64,000 nucleotides of DNA, from positions 44,485,501 through 44,549,500 of the forward strand of contig CP142458.1 in assembly GCA_038049695.1 (NCBI GenBank), read 5' to 3'. Source of the DNA: Cinnamomum chago. Its lineage: Eukaryota; Streptophyta; Magnoliopsida; Laurales; Lauraceae. The notes beneath the pieces were generated by a model. The model saw only the letters and a list, made by a program, of their open reading frames with translations, was not told the DNA's origin and searched no databases. Numbering within the stretch: the first letter of the stretch is position 1; each line of letters starts with the position of its first letter. Both the position numbers and the translations under genes were made by a program. Shown piece by piece: positions 42,809 through 54,912 of the stretch.

Positions 42809-44491
42809 TGTTAGATTGTATGGACTCAATCCATCAGTTGATGTAATAAATTGATTAATTTCTTTATTTATCAATGAAATCATGATTTCCTTTCATGAGA
42901 TGATTGATATTTTATTGCTTAATGCACATAACCAATACATATGACATAATGGTTCATAAGATGAACCGGGTCCCATTAGTATATTAGATGTGATATATGT
43001 ATATGGATGAGATCCACATACGGGAGATATGTGTCACAAATCTTATACTTAAAAATATCTTCATAACCATTGATGAGATTGGACATCTCATCCGGTAAGG
43101 TTGCAGCATTTTAAACACTATGAGATAGTGTGATTTGTCTCAATCATCAGAATGAAAGATTCTAAGTCATAGTGCTGGTATATTGGATGTATTAAAGGAC
43201 CATGAGAAACACCTTATGAATACTGTCTCGATTTAAAGACTGCTCTCATAATTCCCTAGCAATAGGCTCTCAATCCTGAGATATTGATGAACTCAAGTTT
43301 CTATCTATACATTTTCTTTGAGTCACCAATGAGTGAGGCCAATTGTAGGTCAACACCTCGATGTCTTAGGTACGTGGTAGTAAGGACTGTGGGAACATCC
43401 AATGATCAAGATGAAATCTATCTATACTATCCCCTTGTACCAATTAATGGATTTATCATTAGTAAGTGCGCATCCATCTCGATTAAGAGTTAATTGGATG
43501 GTACTGATGATCACTGTGATTAATAGAGGCTCAAGGAGAATAAGATGTGGGTCCACGATTGGATGAGACAGATTTAATCCAATTGATCCATGGATAATGA
43601 TGGAGGGGCCTACTTGTGGTACTGGGGAAGTTTATGGTCTTCATTGTAATTTATTCCTAAGACTGGAGTGCAATTGCATTTATATAGTGATATTTTTTCA
43701 ATTAACTGTGGGCTCGGATTGCACAGGAGATGTGGGGTCGCGGTGTCCCAGTTGGAGCCAGCTTTCTAAGGAATCCCTAGTGGTCCCCACGCTAGCCCAA
43801 GATATTAAAAAGTTACTAATCTTACTTGAACTCTAAAAGGAAAGAATTAGAAAGTTACTATTTCTATTTGAAGTAGGACGTCGAATAGTGGTAATAGTAA
43901 GCTACTAATTTGTGTGGAAGTGTGACTTCTAATACAATTAGTAAGAGAGTCATAAGAGGAGGTTTGTAGGTTATAAATATAGGAGAATATAGGGTTGGAC
44001 GTCCCATGCAAATCCCCACCTAGGGATTCACGCCCAACCATTGTTTGTGCAAGTGTTGCACATCTTTTCCTTCTCCTCTCTCTCTTCTAGTTCCTTGGAG
44101 TTTCTAGTAGGGTTTTCTCTTGGAGATCTAACCTATCTTCTTGAGAAAAGCGATTCTGATTAGAGGGTCATAGCGTGGAAGATCAATAGGTCTTGGAGAT
44201 TCTTGTTTGATACGTGAAAGAGTTTCATCATCAAAGAACGATGCAACCTCTCCATTAGAGCACAACCGATCTCCTAAGGTATAATCTACTTCCTTGCATG
44301 TTGTAGATATTTATGGATGCTTGTTGGCTGCTGTACTATCTTCTAGGTAGGTTTATTTACTGATCATGATGGCGGAGATTGAGGACATGGATCCTGGATT
44401 GGGACTGATAGCCTTCTGGATACTTGATCCCTGAGTCAAGTGGGTCAAAAAGTTTTGAAAATCAATCAACGAGGCCCACCTACTTCCAACA
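42809..44491 (+). mobile_element. solo LTR of the C2 family inserted in the C2 leader
   Basis: TGTTAGATTGTATGG to CTACTTCCAACA, 1683 bases, flanked by TGGAT (42804-42808) and TGGAC (44492-44496). The leader sequence continues on both sides, with CTCGAG or GAGCG motifs left and right. It is a separate insertion that later recombined to a solo LTR. Confidence 0.9.
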
Positions 44492-45934
44492 TGGACGAGG
44501 TTCTGGAAGAGTCCGATCGAGCGGATCCCAGTCCGCTTGAGCGAACAGTGTGCAGAATTTTCTTTTTTGATAGTCCGGAATTTTCATCATGAGATGATGA
44601 ATGGTATCTTCTTAAACCTAGTTCCTACTGTGTTCATGATACTAACTTTGCAGGTTCATGTCCTCTCCATATGACCCACAAGTCTTTTTCTTTCTATTTA
44701 TGGTTGATGGTTTATTTTAGGCAAGTTGTAAAGGGCAAGGCATGGTGAATTTCCCTACAGCCCTTTTATTTTCATGTTCAGATTACCATGCAAGTCTCAT
44801 CATTAAGCCATAGGAATTTATGTAATTTTTTCTAAATTTGTAAATTCTAGCGATGTCCGAGACAAGGAAGGAAAGTGAAGTTGGACTACTAATCAAATAG
44901 TTTGAAGATTACCAAAAGCGTTTTGGAGATGCCCAAAGAGTTTGAGGAATCCCAAAGTTTTGGAAAGTCTAGAAGTCCAAGAGTCTATTCCGCTTGGGCC
45001 ATGTGGTGGAGATGACTAGTTTCTATTTTTGCACTTTCTATTTGTGGATGGTTGCTTTTATAGAATGTTTCCAAATCTGATTCGAACATAGCAATTTCCA
45101 AAACTGGTCAAATCAAATTAACTTTTGGAAAGAGTTTTAATTAGTGCTGGTGGACCCATGAGATGGACCTATTGGTAACACTAGTCTTAGAAACTGAATT
45201 TTTTTTAAAATAACTTGACTTGGAACCAATCATTGGTCATATCATGAGATGATTTTATGTCTATATATGTGGGCCCATATACCTATAAGGAAATCCTCAA
45301 TTCTAAAATATTAAGTGGGAGCGGGGCATTTAAATTTAGAAATCCTCATTGTTTTCCACCATAGGTCCATTGTAAGGAAAGTATTAGCTTCGCGCCATCT
45401 TGAGAATGGTCATTCCCCATGGAGGGCTTTTATTTGTCTGGTTACTAGATATGGATCTCCTATGGATAGTGTTGGTGAGACAAGGCAGGGGCCCACTCCC
45501 CAAGGAGGAGCTGCCAGCAACGGTTGTCATGCAATGCCAGTTGGTGGGTCACACTTAACTAAAATAATGATGTAGTATCCCCAAGAATTTGCCTCATGTA
45601 TTTTAGAAACCAAAGCTAATCAAGAGTCATACATTATTTGGTATGAGATACCTAGATGATAATGAATGATGGGGATCATGGATAGTTGGTCTTAATCTTA
45701 ATTTTGACCAACTTTGATCCGCACCAATCTAGGTGGTATTCGTACTCTCAAAGAAGGCATACCCCAAGGGGATTGAGATTCCGATGTCTTCTGAATTTAG
45801 TGATTATGAGGATTCACACATAAATTTGGTAGAATACTAAACCCTTATGTCATTTATATTCTTTAATTGAATGTATGGTTATGTGCTATAATTTTTTAAA
45901 GCATGAATTTGAATACTTTCAATCCACTTGCGAC
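44492..45934 (+). other. C2 leader with block conserved in C1
   Basis: No typical retrotransposon protein. The segments 45315-45570 and 45720-45830 match the C1 leader. The shared frame reads FHHRSIVRKV, YGSPMDSVGETR and SNGCHAM here, and FHRRSIVRRV, YGSPLDSVSETG and RNGCHVI in C1. Confidence 0.65.
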
Positions 45935-46137
45935 CATCCTCAACAAGAATAAGTTGGTGGGATCCAACTATGTTGACTAGAAACGGAACCTGGATATTGT
46001 CCTGACTACTTCAGGATATAAACATGTCCTTACCAAACCCCCCCCCCCCTAATGAGCCTGGGCCGAATGCATCACAGGAAGAAAATGAACTTTACACCAA
46101 ATGGACTAAAGACGATGAGATGGCTAGATGTTACATC
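45935..46137 (+). pseudogene. C2 gag N-terminal fragment
   Basis: The frame reads KLVGSNYVD, a stop in place of Trp, KRNLDIVLTTSGYKHVL, then after a poly-C frameshift ENELYTKWTKDDEMARCY. This is the start of plant Copia Gag. It breaks off at 46137 where LTR sequence starts. Confidence 0.82.
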
Positions 46138-46763
46138 CAGGGAAGTTTAGGGTATTCTTTGTAATATTTACCTAAGACTGGAGTGCAATTGCATTTATAT
46201 AGTGGAGTTATTTGCAATTAACTGTGGGCCTGGATTGCACATGAGATGTGGGGTCGTGGTGTCCCAGTTGGAGCCAACTTTCTATGGAATCCCTAGTGGT
46301 CCCCACACTAGCCCAAGATTGGATCATTACTAATTCTACTTGAACTCAAAAGGAAGGAATTAGGAAGTTAAGTTACTAATTCTTAATAGAAGTATGACTT
46401 TTATTTCAATTGGTGAAAGAGGAGGTTCCTAGGCTATAAAAGGAGAAGAAGGAAGGGTTGTACGTCCTATGCATTGGAGTTCACGCCTAGCCCTCTCAAG
46501 TGCAAGAGTTGCACGCCCACTTTTTTTTCTTCTCCATTAGAGTACTACCGGGCTCCAAAGGTATAATCTACTTATTCCTATGTTTTGGTTGCATGGTGTT
46601 GCTGATTTCTATCTTCTAGATAGAGTTTATTGCTATACATGATTGATGAGTTTGAGGGATTGGATCCTGGATTGGGTTTTATGGCCTTATGGGTACTTGA
46701 TCCCTGAGTCAAGCGGGTCAAAAAGTTATGAAAACCTATCCACGAGTCCCACCTACTTCCAAC
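46138..46763 (+). repeat. C2-family LTR fragment (3' part) between gag and RT
   Basis: Matches the LTR from GGGAAGTTTAGGGT to the end CTACTTCCAACA, with an internal deletion. It lies where gag end, protease and integrase should be, and RT sequence follows at once, so a rearrangement replaced those genes. Confidence 0.88.
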
Positions 46764-47210
46764 AGACTGAAGCAGGCATCCCGAAGATGGAATATCTCTT
46801 TTGACCAGGCAATCAAGTCATTTGGTTTTTGTCAGAATCCGGTTGAGTCATGTGTGTACATGAAAAACGAAGGTGACATGGTAGTTTTTCTGGTATTATA
46901 TGTCGATGACATCCTTCTCCTCGGGAAAGACATATGAATGTTGTCAACGGTGAAAGTTTAGTTAGCCAAGACTTTTGATATGAAGGACTTGGGAGAAGCT
47001 AACTACATCCTAAGGATGAAACTCCATCAATATCAGAAAAATAGGATGATTGGCTTATCCCAAGCTGCATAAATAGATAAGGTATTGGTACGATTTAGAT
47101 AAGGTATTGGTACGGTTTGCTATACAAGACTCCAAGAAGGGTATTACACTTTCCAGGCATGGAGTGCACCTTTCCAAGGATTAGTGTCCCAAGACACCTG
47201 ATGAAAAGGA
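46764..47210 (+). pseudogene. C2 reverse transcriptase, C-terminal part
   Basis: Starts within RT at LKQASRRWNISFDQAI. FLVLYVDDILLLGKD holds the YVDD catalytic box, then a TGA follows near 46936, then DMKDLGEANYILRMKL in another stretch. The first half of RT with the other catalytic Asp is absent. A short repeat (ATAAGGTATTGGTACG twice at 47078-47115) is a local duplication. Confidence 0.88.
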
Positions 47211-47898
47211 GCAAATGAGGTCAATACCATACGCTTCTGTTGTTGGTAGCCTCATGTATGCTATGCTATGTACTAGATCGAATATTTTTCATGCAATGGG
47301 CCTAGTCAGTAGATATAAGTCGAACCCAGGTCCTGACCATTGGACTGTTGTAAAGTGTATTTTCAAATACTTGAGAAGGATTAGAGATTACATGTTGATT
47401 TACGACAGTAATGAGTTAATTCCAGTCGGATACACAGATTCTGACTTCATGTCAGATAAGGATTCCAGGAAATCCACCTCTGGTTATGTGTTTATGCTTG
47501 GTGGCGGAGCTATCAGCTGGAGGAGTATTAAATAGGAATATACTGTAGATTCCACCTCGGAGGCTGAATATGTAGCGGCTTGTGAAGCAGTTAAGGAAGC
47601 AGTATGACTCAAGAGATTCCTTATGAACTTGGGGTGGTACCTTTGGCGCGATAGCCGCTCACAGTTTATTGTGACAGCAGTGGGGCAATCGCTTAGTCCA
47701 AGGAGCCTAGGAGTCATAAGAACCAAACGCACGCACAAAGGAAGTATTACTTGGTTAGAGAGATTGTGCAGAGAGGTGATATTGCAATCACCAAGATAGC
47801 CTCTACGGCAGATCCCTTTACTAAGCCTTTGACTACCAAAATCTTTGAGCAGCATGTAGTTGGGATGGGCATGAGATGCAACCCCGACTGGCATTGAG
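47211..47898 (+). pseudogene. C2 RNase H
   Basis: RSIPYASVVGSLMYAMLCTRSNI, then TDSDFMSDKDSRKSTSGYVF, STSEAEYVAACE and ADPFTKPL, the complete Copia RNase H order. Stops lie near 47533 and 47605. The polypurine tract CCAAGTGGGAGAT (47900-47912) follows. Confidence 0.9.
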
Positions 47899-47912
47899 CC
47901 CAAGTGGGAGAT

Positions 47913-49574
47913 TATTAGTTTGTATCGTCTCAATCCATCGGATGATGTAATTAATTGATTAATTCTTTATTTATCAATAATATCAGGCTTTTCTTTCATG
48001 TGATGAATGGTGTTTTATTACTTTATGCACATAACCAATACATATGACATAATGGTTCATGAGATGAACCAGGTCCCATTAGTATATTAGATATGATATA
48101 TGTGTATGGATGAGATCCACATACGGGAGATATGTGTCACAAATCTTATACTTAAATATCTTCACAACCAGTGATGAGATTGAGCATCTCATTTGATAAG
48201 GTTGCAGCACTTTGATCACTATGAGATAGTGTGATTTGTCTCGATCATTAGAATGTAAGATTCTGGATCATAGTGCTGGTACATAGGATGTATTGAAAGA
48301 TCATGAGAAGCATCTTATGGAATACTGTCTTTATTTTAAAGGTCTGATCTCATAATTCCCTAGCAATAGACTCTCAATCCTGAGACATTGATGGACTCAA
48401 GTTTTTGTATATTCATTTGCTTTGAGTCACCAATGACTGAGGCCAACTGTAGGTCATCACCTCGGTGTCTTGGGTACGTGGTAATAGGACTGTGGGAACA
48501 TTCAATGGTCAAGATGGAATCAATCTATATTATCCTCTTGTGCCAATTAATGGATTTATCATTAGTAAGTGCGCACCCATCTCGATTAAGAGTTAATTGG
48601 ATGGTACTGATGATCACTGTGATTAATTGAGGCTCAAGGATAAAAAGATGTGGATCTAAGATTGGAAGGGACATGTTTAATCCAATTGATCCTTAGATAT
48701 TGATAGAGGGGCCTACTTGTGGTAATTGGGAAGTTTAGGGTCTTCTTTGTAATATATTCCTAAGACTGGAGTGCAATTGTATTTATATAGTGGTGTTACT
48801 TACAATTAACTGTGGGCCCAGATTGCACATGAGATGTGGGGTCGCGGTGTCCCAGTTGGAGCCAGCTTTCTATAGAATCCCTAGTGGTCCCTACGCTAGC
48901 CCAAGTAATTAGCAAGTAACTAATCCTACTTGAACTCTAAAAGGAAAGAATTATAAAGTTACTATTTCTATTTGAAGTGAGACTTCTAATAGTGGTAATA
49001 GTAGGTTACTAATTGTTGTGGAAGTGAGACTTCTATAATAATTAGAAATGAGAAAGTTACTAATTCTTAATAGAAATAGGACTTCTATTTCAATTGGTAA
49101 AAGAGGAGGTTGCTAGGCTATAAAAGGAGAAGAAGGGAGGGCTGGATGTCCTATGCATTGGAGTCCACACCCAGCCCTCTCAAGTGCAAAAGTTGCACGC
49201 CCACTTCTTTTCTTCCTCTCCTAGTTTCTTTTTCTATTTTCCTTAGAGCTTCTAGTTGATTTTCTCTTGAAGATTGCACCATTCTTCTTGCTAAAAGAGA
49301 TCTGAAACGGGTCATTGCGTGAAAGACATGGTCTTGGAGATCCTAATTCGCTACAAGAAGAGTTCTTGTTTAAGTAATTTGTCTTCTTCTCCATTAGAGC
49401 ACTACCGGGCTCCAAAGGTATAATCTACTTATTCCTATATTGTGGATTATTTTGGTTGCATGGTGTTGCTAATTTATATCTTCTAGATAGAGTTTATTGC
49501 TATACATGGTTGATGAGTTTGAGGGATTGGATCCTGGATCGGGTTTTATGGCCTTATGGGTACTTGATCCTTGA
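47913..49574 (+). repeat. C2 3' LTR, truncated by T1
   Basis: Aligns with the 5' LTR from TATTAGTTTGTAT to TACTTGATCCTTGA. About the last 60 bases (to CTTCCAACA) are displaced to the far side of T1, outside the window. Confidence 0.9.
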
Positions 49575-52500
49575 TGTCGCGAGCCCGGACCGAGGAGGAG
49601 GGCCCGGGCCCCCGGCTGTCAGGTGTTGGTGGATTGATTTAATTTCCCACAGGTTTCCGCGGTGAGGATTCCGAGACACGTGGAATCTAACTCACATGAT
49701 CAAGTATGCGGAAGCGTGTAGCAAATCACATCATGTCAAGCATGAATAATATTTTAAGTTCAAGAATAACATTAACAAGACAAGGTATCACAAGTAGGAA
49801 ATATCACATAGCATTCCCAACATGATTCAAGTTTGAAAGCTAAACAGAAGTGAGTTAAGTTCGTTACAATCCAAAATAAGAGGCCAACAAAGGCCAATAC
49901 AGTACTAAAAGTTCAACAGAACCCAAGACAAAATGAATCGGAACTCAAGACCCCGCCCGATGTCTAGTTGACGTCGTCGAGTTGCCACTCACAAGCTGGG
50001 AGTGGCTCAATAGCTTCCTCCTGACGCTCCTCCTCAAGGGCAATGTCACCTGCACCTGGACACCAAAATAGACAAGCATCAAACACGACGGTTTGGCAGG
50101 TAATCAATTTAGGCATAAGCATGAACTAATGAATGTTTAAAGGAAACATGCTAAAACATTTTGCTAAATTTGAAACAATTACTTGACTGAGGTACATTTC
50201 AAAAATAAGAACAAAACTAAGATACAAAACATGCTAAGATACAAAAACAAGCTAGCATGAATACTTATATATCATGAATAGTTAGTCTACAAAGAGCCCA
50301 TCCTTTCTCTATCATTCATATAATGAAAAGAGCAAGCGCACACGACAAGCACAATATACATAATATAAACAAGACACGATTCCCATATATACGGGGATTC
50401 CGGTCGCGGAACCGGACATGCACGATGTGTAATAAAATACACGACCAATCTGCAGATAGTCCACATGTTTAAGGACCTCCGGACAGTGGATCAGACTGAA
50501 GGGGCAGTCCAAGCTCAGTGGTGTTCACTTGAATTCATGAATGCACAAAACACGGCGAAACACGTATTAAACCAAATCAAACTTGAAGGGGGAAATCACT
50601 TATCAAAACTAAACAAGACACGGCTAGCAAGAGGTATAAATATATATGCATAACACGCTTAAGAAGTGATCCCCTTTTTATTCTTGAAACAATCTTCAAA
50701 CAAGCTTATACTTAATTTCAAAACGAGTACACGATGATACTTGTTGCACCAAAACTAAAGTTCGAAAGCAAAGTCTATTAAGCATATGTAAGGACCATTC
50801 ATTGACCCTTGTGTAATTGAAACCCAAATGTCTGAAAATAAAACGGATTGGTGCCCCCGAAGTTAGATTACATTTTATATTTCAGTTGCACAATGTCAAG
50901 CTAAAAGCCCCATAATATATTATAGTTTTCATTTATGTAGAAATCCTTCTAAAACAGCTCATCTCGCAGTTTCGGTTACCTCTCGGTCACCTGTCGGTCG
51001 CCCGAGGTGGGGTATTTCGGCTAGCCAACAACTAACCGACAGATTTTATCCTGGAAATCTCTGCTCTCGGGAAATGGAACCGAACCAAGTTCGGTTGGCT
51101 GTCGGCTGATGGAAGTGGGAATGTCGGTTAGCCGACAGCTGTCCGAAATCTTTCCTGATAAAATGCCGGTCTCGGGTAATGGAACCGACAGGGTTCGGTT
51201 AGGTGTTGGTTAGCCGAAATGGGCATTTTTGGCTAGCCGACGGCTGACCGACGCTGCATGGACAGTGCATTTCAAGTCAGATTTTTTTTTCTCAACTTTT
51301 CCTCCCTTCTTCCACAATTGATCACTTGCACTTCCCTGAGCCTTTATGCTCTCAAAGGGTCCATTCCACACATTTTCAAACCATTCAATCCACAACTAAT
51401 CAAATAATTTCCATTTAAAACTTCAAAATCATTTCATAAGCTAAATAAAATATATACTTGCAATCCCAAACAGAAATTTGGAAAATCACTTAACACTAGT
51501 GCATATACTTGAATGAAAATAACATAAGAACGTCCAAAGAAAACATGGAATGAAGCTTAGTAACCAAGTTATGCAAATATCAAAAATGACTTATGCAAAT
51601 CCGACACACATGCAACATACAACCTAGATAGATCACTTGCCTTTGCCCAAATGCCAATAAATCACTTCTTCAAGCACTCCTACACAAGAGCTAAGCCAAG
51701 AGCTACAAAAACCCCAAGAAAAATCCATTCAAAACCCATTCAAATTGAAAACAAGAACCCATTTCGAAATGGGTGCTGCATGTATAAAAAATGGGTTCCT
51801 TAGGAGCCAAAAGGACTCCATTGAAGAGATGGGTTGAAGCTCTTACCTAGAGGTGTTCCAACAAGAAGCAATGGAGAAGATGGAGAGGCTTTCTAGCTGG
51901 AACTTCAAGAAAATTGTAGCAATGGAAAGCTTGGAAGAAGATGAAGAAGGTGATGGTCTTGGATTTTTATTTGGAGGTCTTTAGCTTGTGCATGCAAAAG
52001 GAGAAAGATGGAGAGAAAAGAGATTTTCTCTCCCAGGTCTGGTTTGAAAAGTTGCAGGAATGAAATGAACGAAAGAGAGGAAGGAGAGGAGTTTTGAGTT
52101 AGGTTCAAGTGGGCCCCACAACACTCTAAAACTTGCAAGGGCTAAAACATGGTCTTTCGGGCCCTGAATGAAATTGACGAAGAAGGATAAAATGATCATT
52201 GAAAAATCTAGTTTTCAAAAAGTATAACTTTGACATGGTTTTGAGATTTCAAAATTTGTGTCCAGATTTGGGGGCGAAAAGTCAATTTTTACCCTTTTGG
52301 GCCAAAACTTGGGTTTTTTGGCTTCAAACACAAACGGGCTGAAAACGAAAGTTATAGAGAATAATAAAACCATTCAAATGAAATCAAAATCACAATCAAA
52401 ACGGAAATCAACACGATCCTCCCACACTTGCACGTACACTCAGGCCATCCTGAGTGTGTCTGACTAACATTAAACGCTCTCAAAATTCCCAAATCTATGT

Positions 52501-52597
52501 CCAGGACTAGAACTAATTATATTCTAATTCAACGATCGCTAAACCCACTTAGGACTTAGCACACACTAATCGGGTTAATCTGGGTCGGGGTCTAACA
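49575..52597 (-). repeat. T1 3' LTR
   Basis: TGTCGCGAGCCC to GGGGTCTAACA, 3023 bases. The first 1.1 kb matches T3. The stretch 50990-51260 holds palindromic GGCTAGCC and GGTTAGCC motifs. No gene is found inside. Confidence 0.9.
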
Positions 52598-52615
52598 TCC
52601 TCCACCCCTTAGGGT
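52598..52615 (-). other. T1 polypurine tract
   Basis: The minus strand reads AAGGGGTGGAGGA immediately before the LTR start TGTTAGACCCC. Confidence 0.88.
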
Positions 52616-52639
52616 ATTTGGTCCACTAAATAAAACAAA

Positions 52640-53345
52640 CATTTACCTCTGGTAACAACTGTGGATACTTCTTCTGAATTTGCTCTCTCAATTCCCATGT
52701 GGCTTCTTCAGACTCATGATTTTCTCAAAGTACCTTGACCCAATGAATAGTTCGGTTCCTCAATTCTTGCTCCTTGGTATCAATGATTATGATCGGCTTT
52801 TCCACATATGAGGCATCTTCTCGAATCTCCAAAGGCTCGTGTTGTAGTATATGAGAAGGACTATGGACATATTTCTCGAGCATAGAAACATGAAATACGT
52901 TGTGTACCCCGAAGAGTTCCGGCGGTAGTGCAAGTCTATAAGCAACGTCTCCAATCTTGCTCAAGATCTCATAAGGACCAATAAATCTTCTTGACAATTT
53001 GCCCTTATGTTCGAACCTCAGAGTTCCTCTAACTGGTGAAACCTTCAAAAACACTTTGTCACCTACTTGAAAATGCAATTCTCTTCGACGAGTGTCTGCA
53101 TAACTCTTCTGTCTACTTTGGGCAATCTTCAAACGTTCTTGAATCAATTTGACCCTGTCACTTGTCTCTCCAACCACCGTCGGTCCATGAAAACTACGCA
53201 CACCGACTTCTTCCCAGCAAACAGAAGTTCTGCATCTTCTGCCATAGAGTACTTCAAAAGGTACCATACCAATGCTAGAATGGTAGCTATTGTTGTAAGC
53301 GAACTCACAAAGCGGTAAGTACTCATCCCACTAAACCTTGAAATC
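52640..53345 (-). pseudogene. T1 integrase C-terminus and chromodomain
   Basis: The frame 52725-53267 reads PFEVLYGRRCRTS, GDKVFLKVSPVRG, KLSRRFIGPYEIL (GPY motif) and FGVHNVFHVSMLEKY, then the chromodomain (IIIDTKEQELRNRTIHWVKVL) with a TGA where Trp is expected, and in the same strand ESEEATWELREQIQKKYP. A stop near 53330 separates it from the core. Confidence 0.92.
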
Positions 53346-54180
53346 TAATACACAAGCACGTAACAGGTCTTCAAGAGTCTGTATTGTCCATTCTGACTGT
53401 CCATCGGTCTGAGGGTGATAAGTTGTGCTGAACTGGAGTCTGGTACCCATGGACTCGTGAAGAATCTTCTAAAACCTTGAAATAAATCTGCTATCTCTGT
53501 TTGAAGTGATGGATACAGGCTGGCCATGCTTACTAACAATCTCATCAATAAACAATTTTGCAAGTGGTGCCATATGCATCATATTCCATGTCTTCATCAA
53601 AATGTAATGAGCAGACTTCGTAAGACGATTTACAATGATCCAAATTGCATTATTCCCCCTCTTTGTACTTGGAGAACCAGACACGAAATCCATGGTGATG
53701 TGCTCCCATTTCCACTCCGGAATCTCTAATGGTTGTAGCAACCCTGGGGGCTTCTGATGTTCTGCTTTAATCAACTCGCAAGTTAAGCAACGAGCCACAA
53801 AAGCTGGTATTTCTCTCTTCATGTTGTTCCACCAAAATCTATTCTTCAAGTTGTGATACATCTTCATGCTACCCAGATGCATGGAATATTTTGCACTATG
53901 AGCTTCAGTCATAATTTCATTCTTCAAGTCATCCACATTTTGCACACACAACCGGTCACGAAAATACAAGATCCCATTCACCATCTTGAAATCTGGACGT
54001 TCTGCGATATGCTCAACAATCTTTTCTAAATCTGGATCTTGCAACTGACTGTCCTTGATCTTCTGGATGAAAGTAAGTTCAGATACTGTCATATTTGCTA
54101 ACATTACACCCAACTCTAGTGTTTGTATTTCCACACCTAACTCTTCAAACTGCTGCAAAACACTAACTCCTCTCAAACTG
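53346..54180 (-). pseudogene. T1 integrase zinc finger and catalytic core
   Basis: From the long frame 53469-54329: AHSAKYSMHLGSMKMY and RCLTCELIKAEHQKP form the HHCC finger, and ITMDFVSGSP has the first catalytic Asp. The second Asp lies in a motif that normally reads SDRDSRF but is SNRDSRF here, so it is Asn. The Glu survives in YHPQTDGQSEWT (about 53390-53420), in another frame. The core is inactive. Confidence 0.9.
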
Positions 54181-54905
54181 GCCAGGACCACTGATTTTCT
54201 GCTTAATGCATCAGCTACTACATTCACTTTGCCTGGATGATACTTGATTGGAAAGTTATAATCATTGATATACTCCATGCACCGTCTCTGTCTCATATTT
54301 AAATCCTTCTTCAAGAACAAGTATTGCAAACTTCGGTGGTTTGAATGGACTTTGAATTCTCCCTGTAGAGATAGTCATGTCTCCACATGTTCAAGGAAAA
54401 AACTACTGCTACCAATTCTAAGTCATGAGTTGCATAGTTCCTCTCATAATCCTTCAATTGTCTTGCGTCATAAGCATTCACTTTGCCATCTTGCATCAAT
54501 ACACAACCCAGTCCCACGTTCGAAGCATATGTATAAACAGTAAATCCACCGCTCCTCGATGGTAATGTGAGGATTGGAGCTGTGGTTAGTCTCTTTTTCA
54601 GCTCTTGAAAACTTGCTTCACACTGTTTTGTCCAAACAAAAGGAACATTCTTCCGGGTCAATTTCGTCAACGGTGCTGCAATAGACGAAAAACCCTGGAC
54701 AAATCTTCGATAGTAACCTGCTAACCCCAAAAAGTTTCTGATTTCTGTCACACTGCTCGGTCTCTTCCAATCAACAACTGCCTCTATCTTCGTTGGATCA
54801 ACTGCTAAACCTTCTCTTAAGATGATGTGGCCTAAAAAAGCAACTTGCTCTAACCAGAATTCACACTTATTGAGATTTGCATAAAGCTGGTTGTCCCTCA
54901 AAAGC
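54181..54905 (-). pseudogene. T1 RT end and RNase H
   Basis: The frame 54311-54901 begins in the RT thumb region ([36 protein letters not shown]) and runs through RNase H ([37 protein letters not shown]). A frameshift near 54355 leads to the frame containing YINDYNFPIKYHPGKVNVVA and ADALSRKS. It is cut at 54912 by S2. Confidence 0.9.
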
Positions 54906-54912
54906 TACAATT

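Larger units (their letters stand above)
40927..49574 (+). mobile_element. C2: Ty1/Copia element, deletion derivative
   Basis: 5' LTR 40927-42571, primer site, leader (with solo LTR inserted), gag fragment, an LTR fragment, RT and RNase H, polypurine tract and 3' LTR from 47913. The LTR and coding sequence are related to C1 but clearly diverged. The 3' LTR is interrupted at 49575 by T1. Protease and integrase are missing. Confidence 0.88.
49575..54912 (-). mobile_element. T1: Tekay/Del-type chromovirus inserted in the C2 LTR
   Basis: The 3' LTR is 49575-52597 and is followed, reading right, by polypurine tract, chromodomain, integrase, RNase H and part of RT. The element is cut inside RT at 54912 by S2, so its 5' half is not seen. 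Order and chromodomain identify a Gypsy chromovirus; the roughly 3 kb LTR fits Tekay/Del. Confidence 0.9.
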
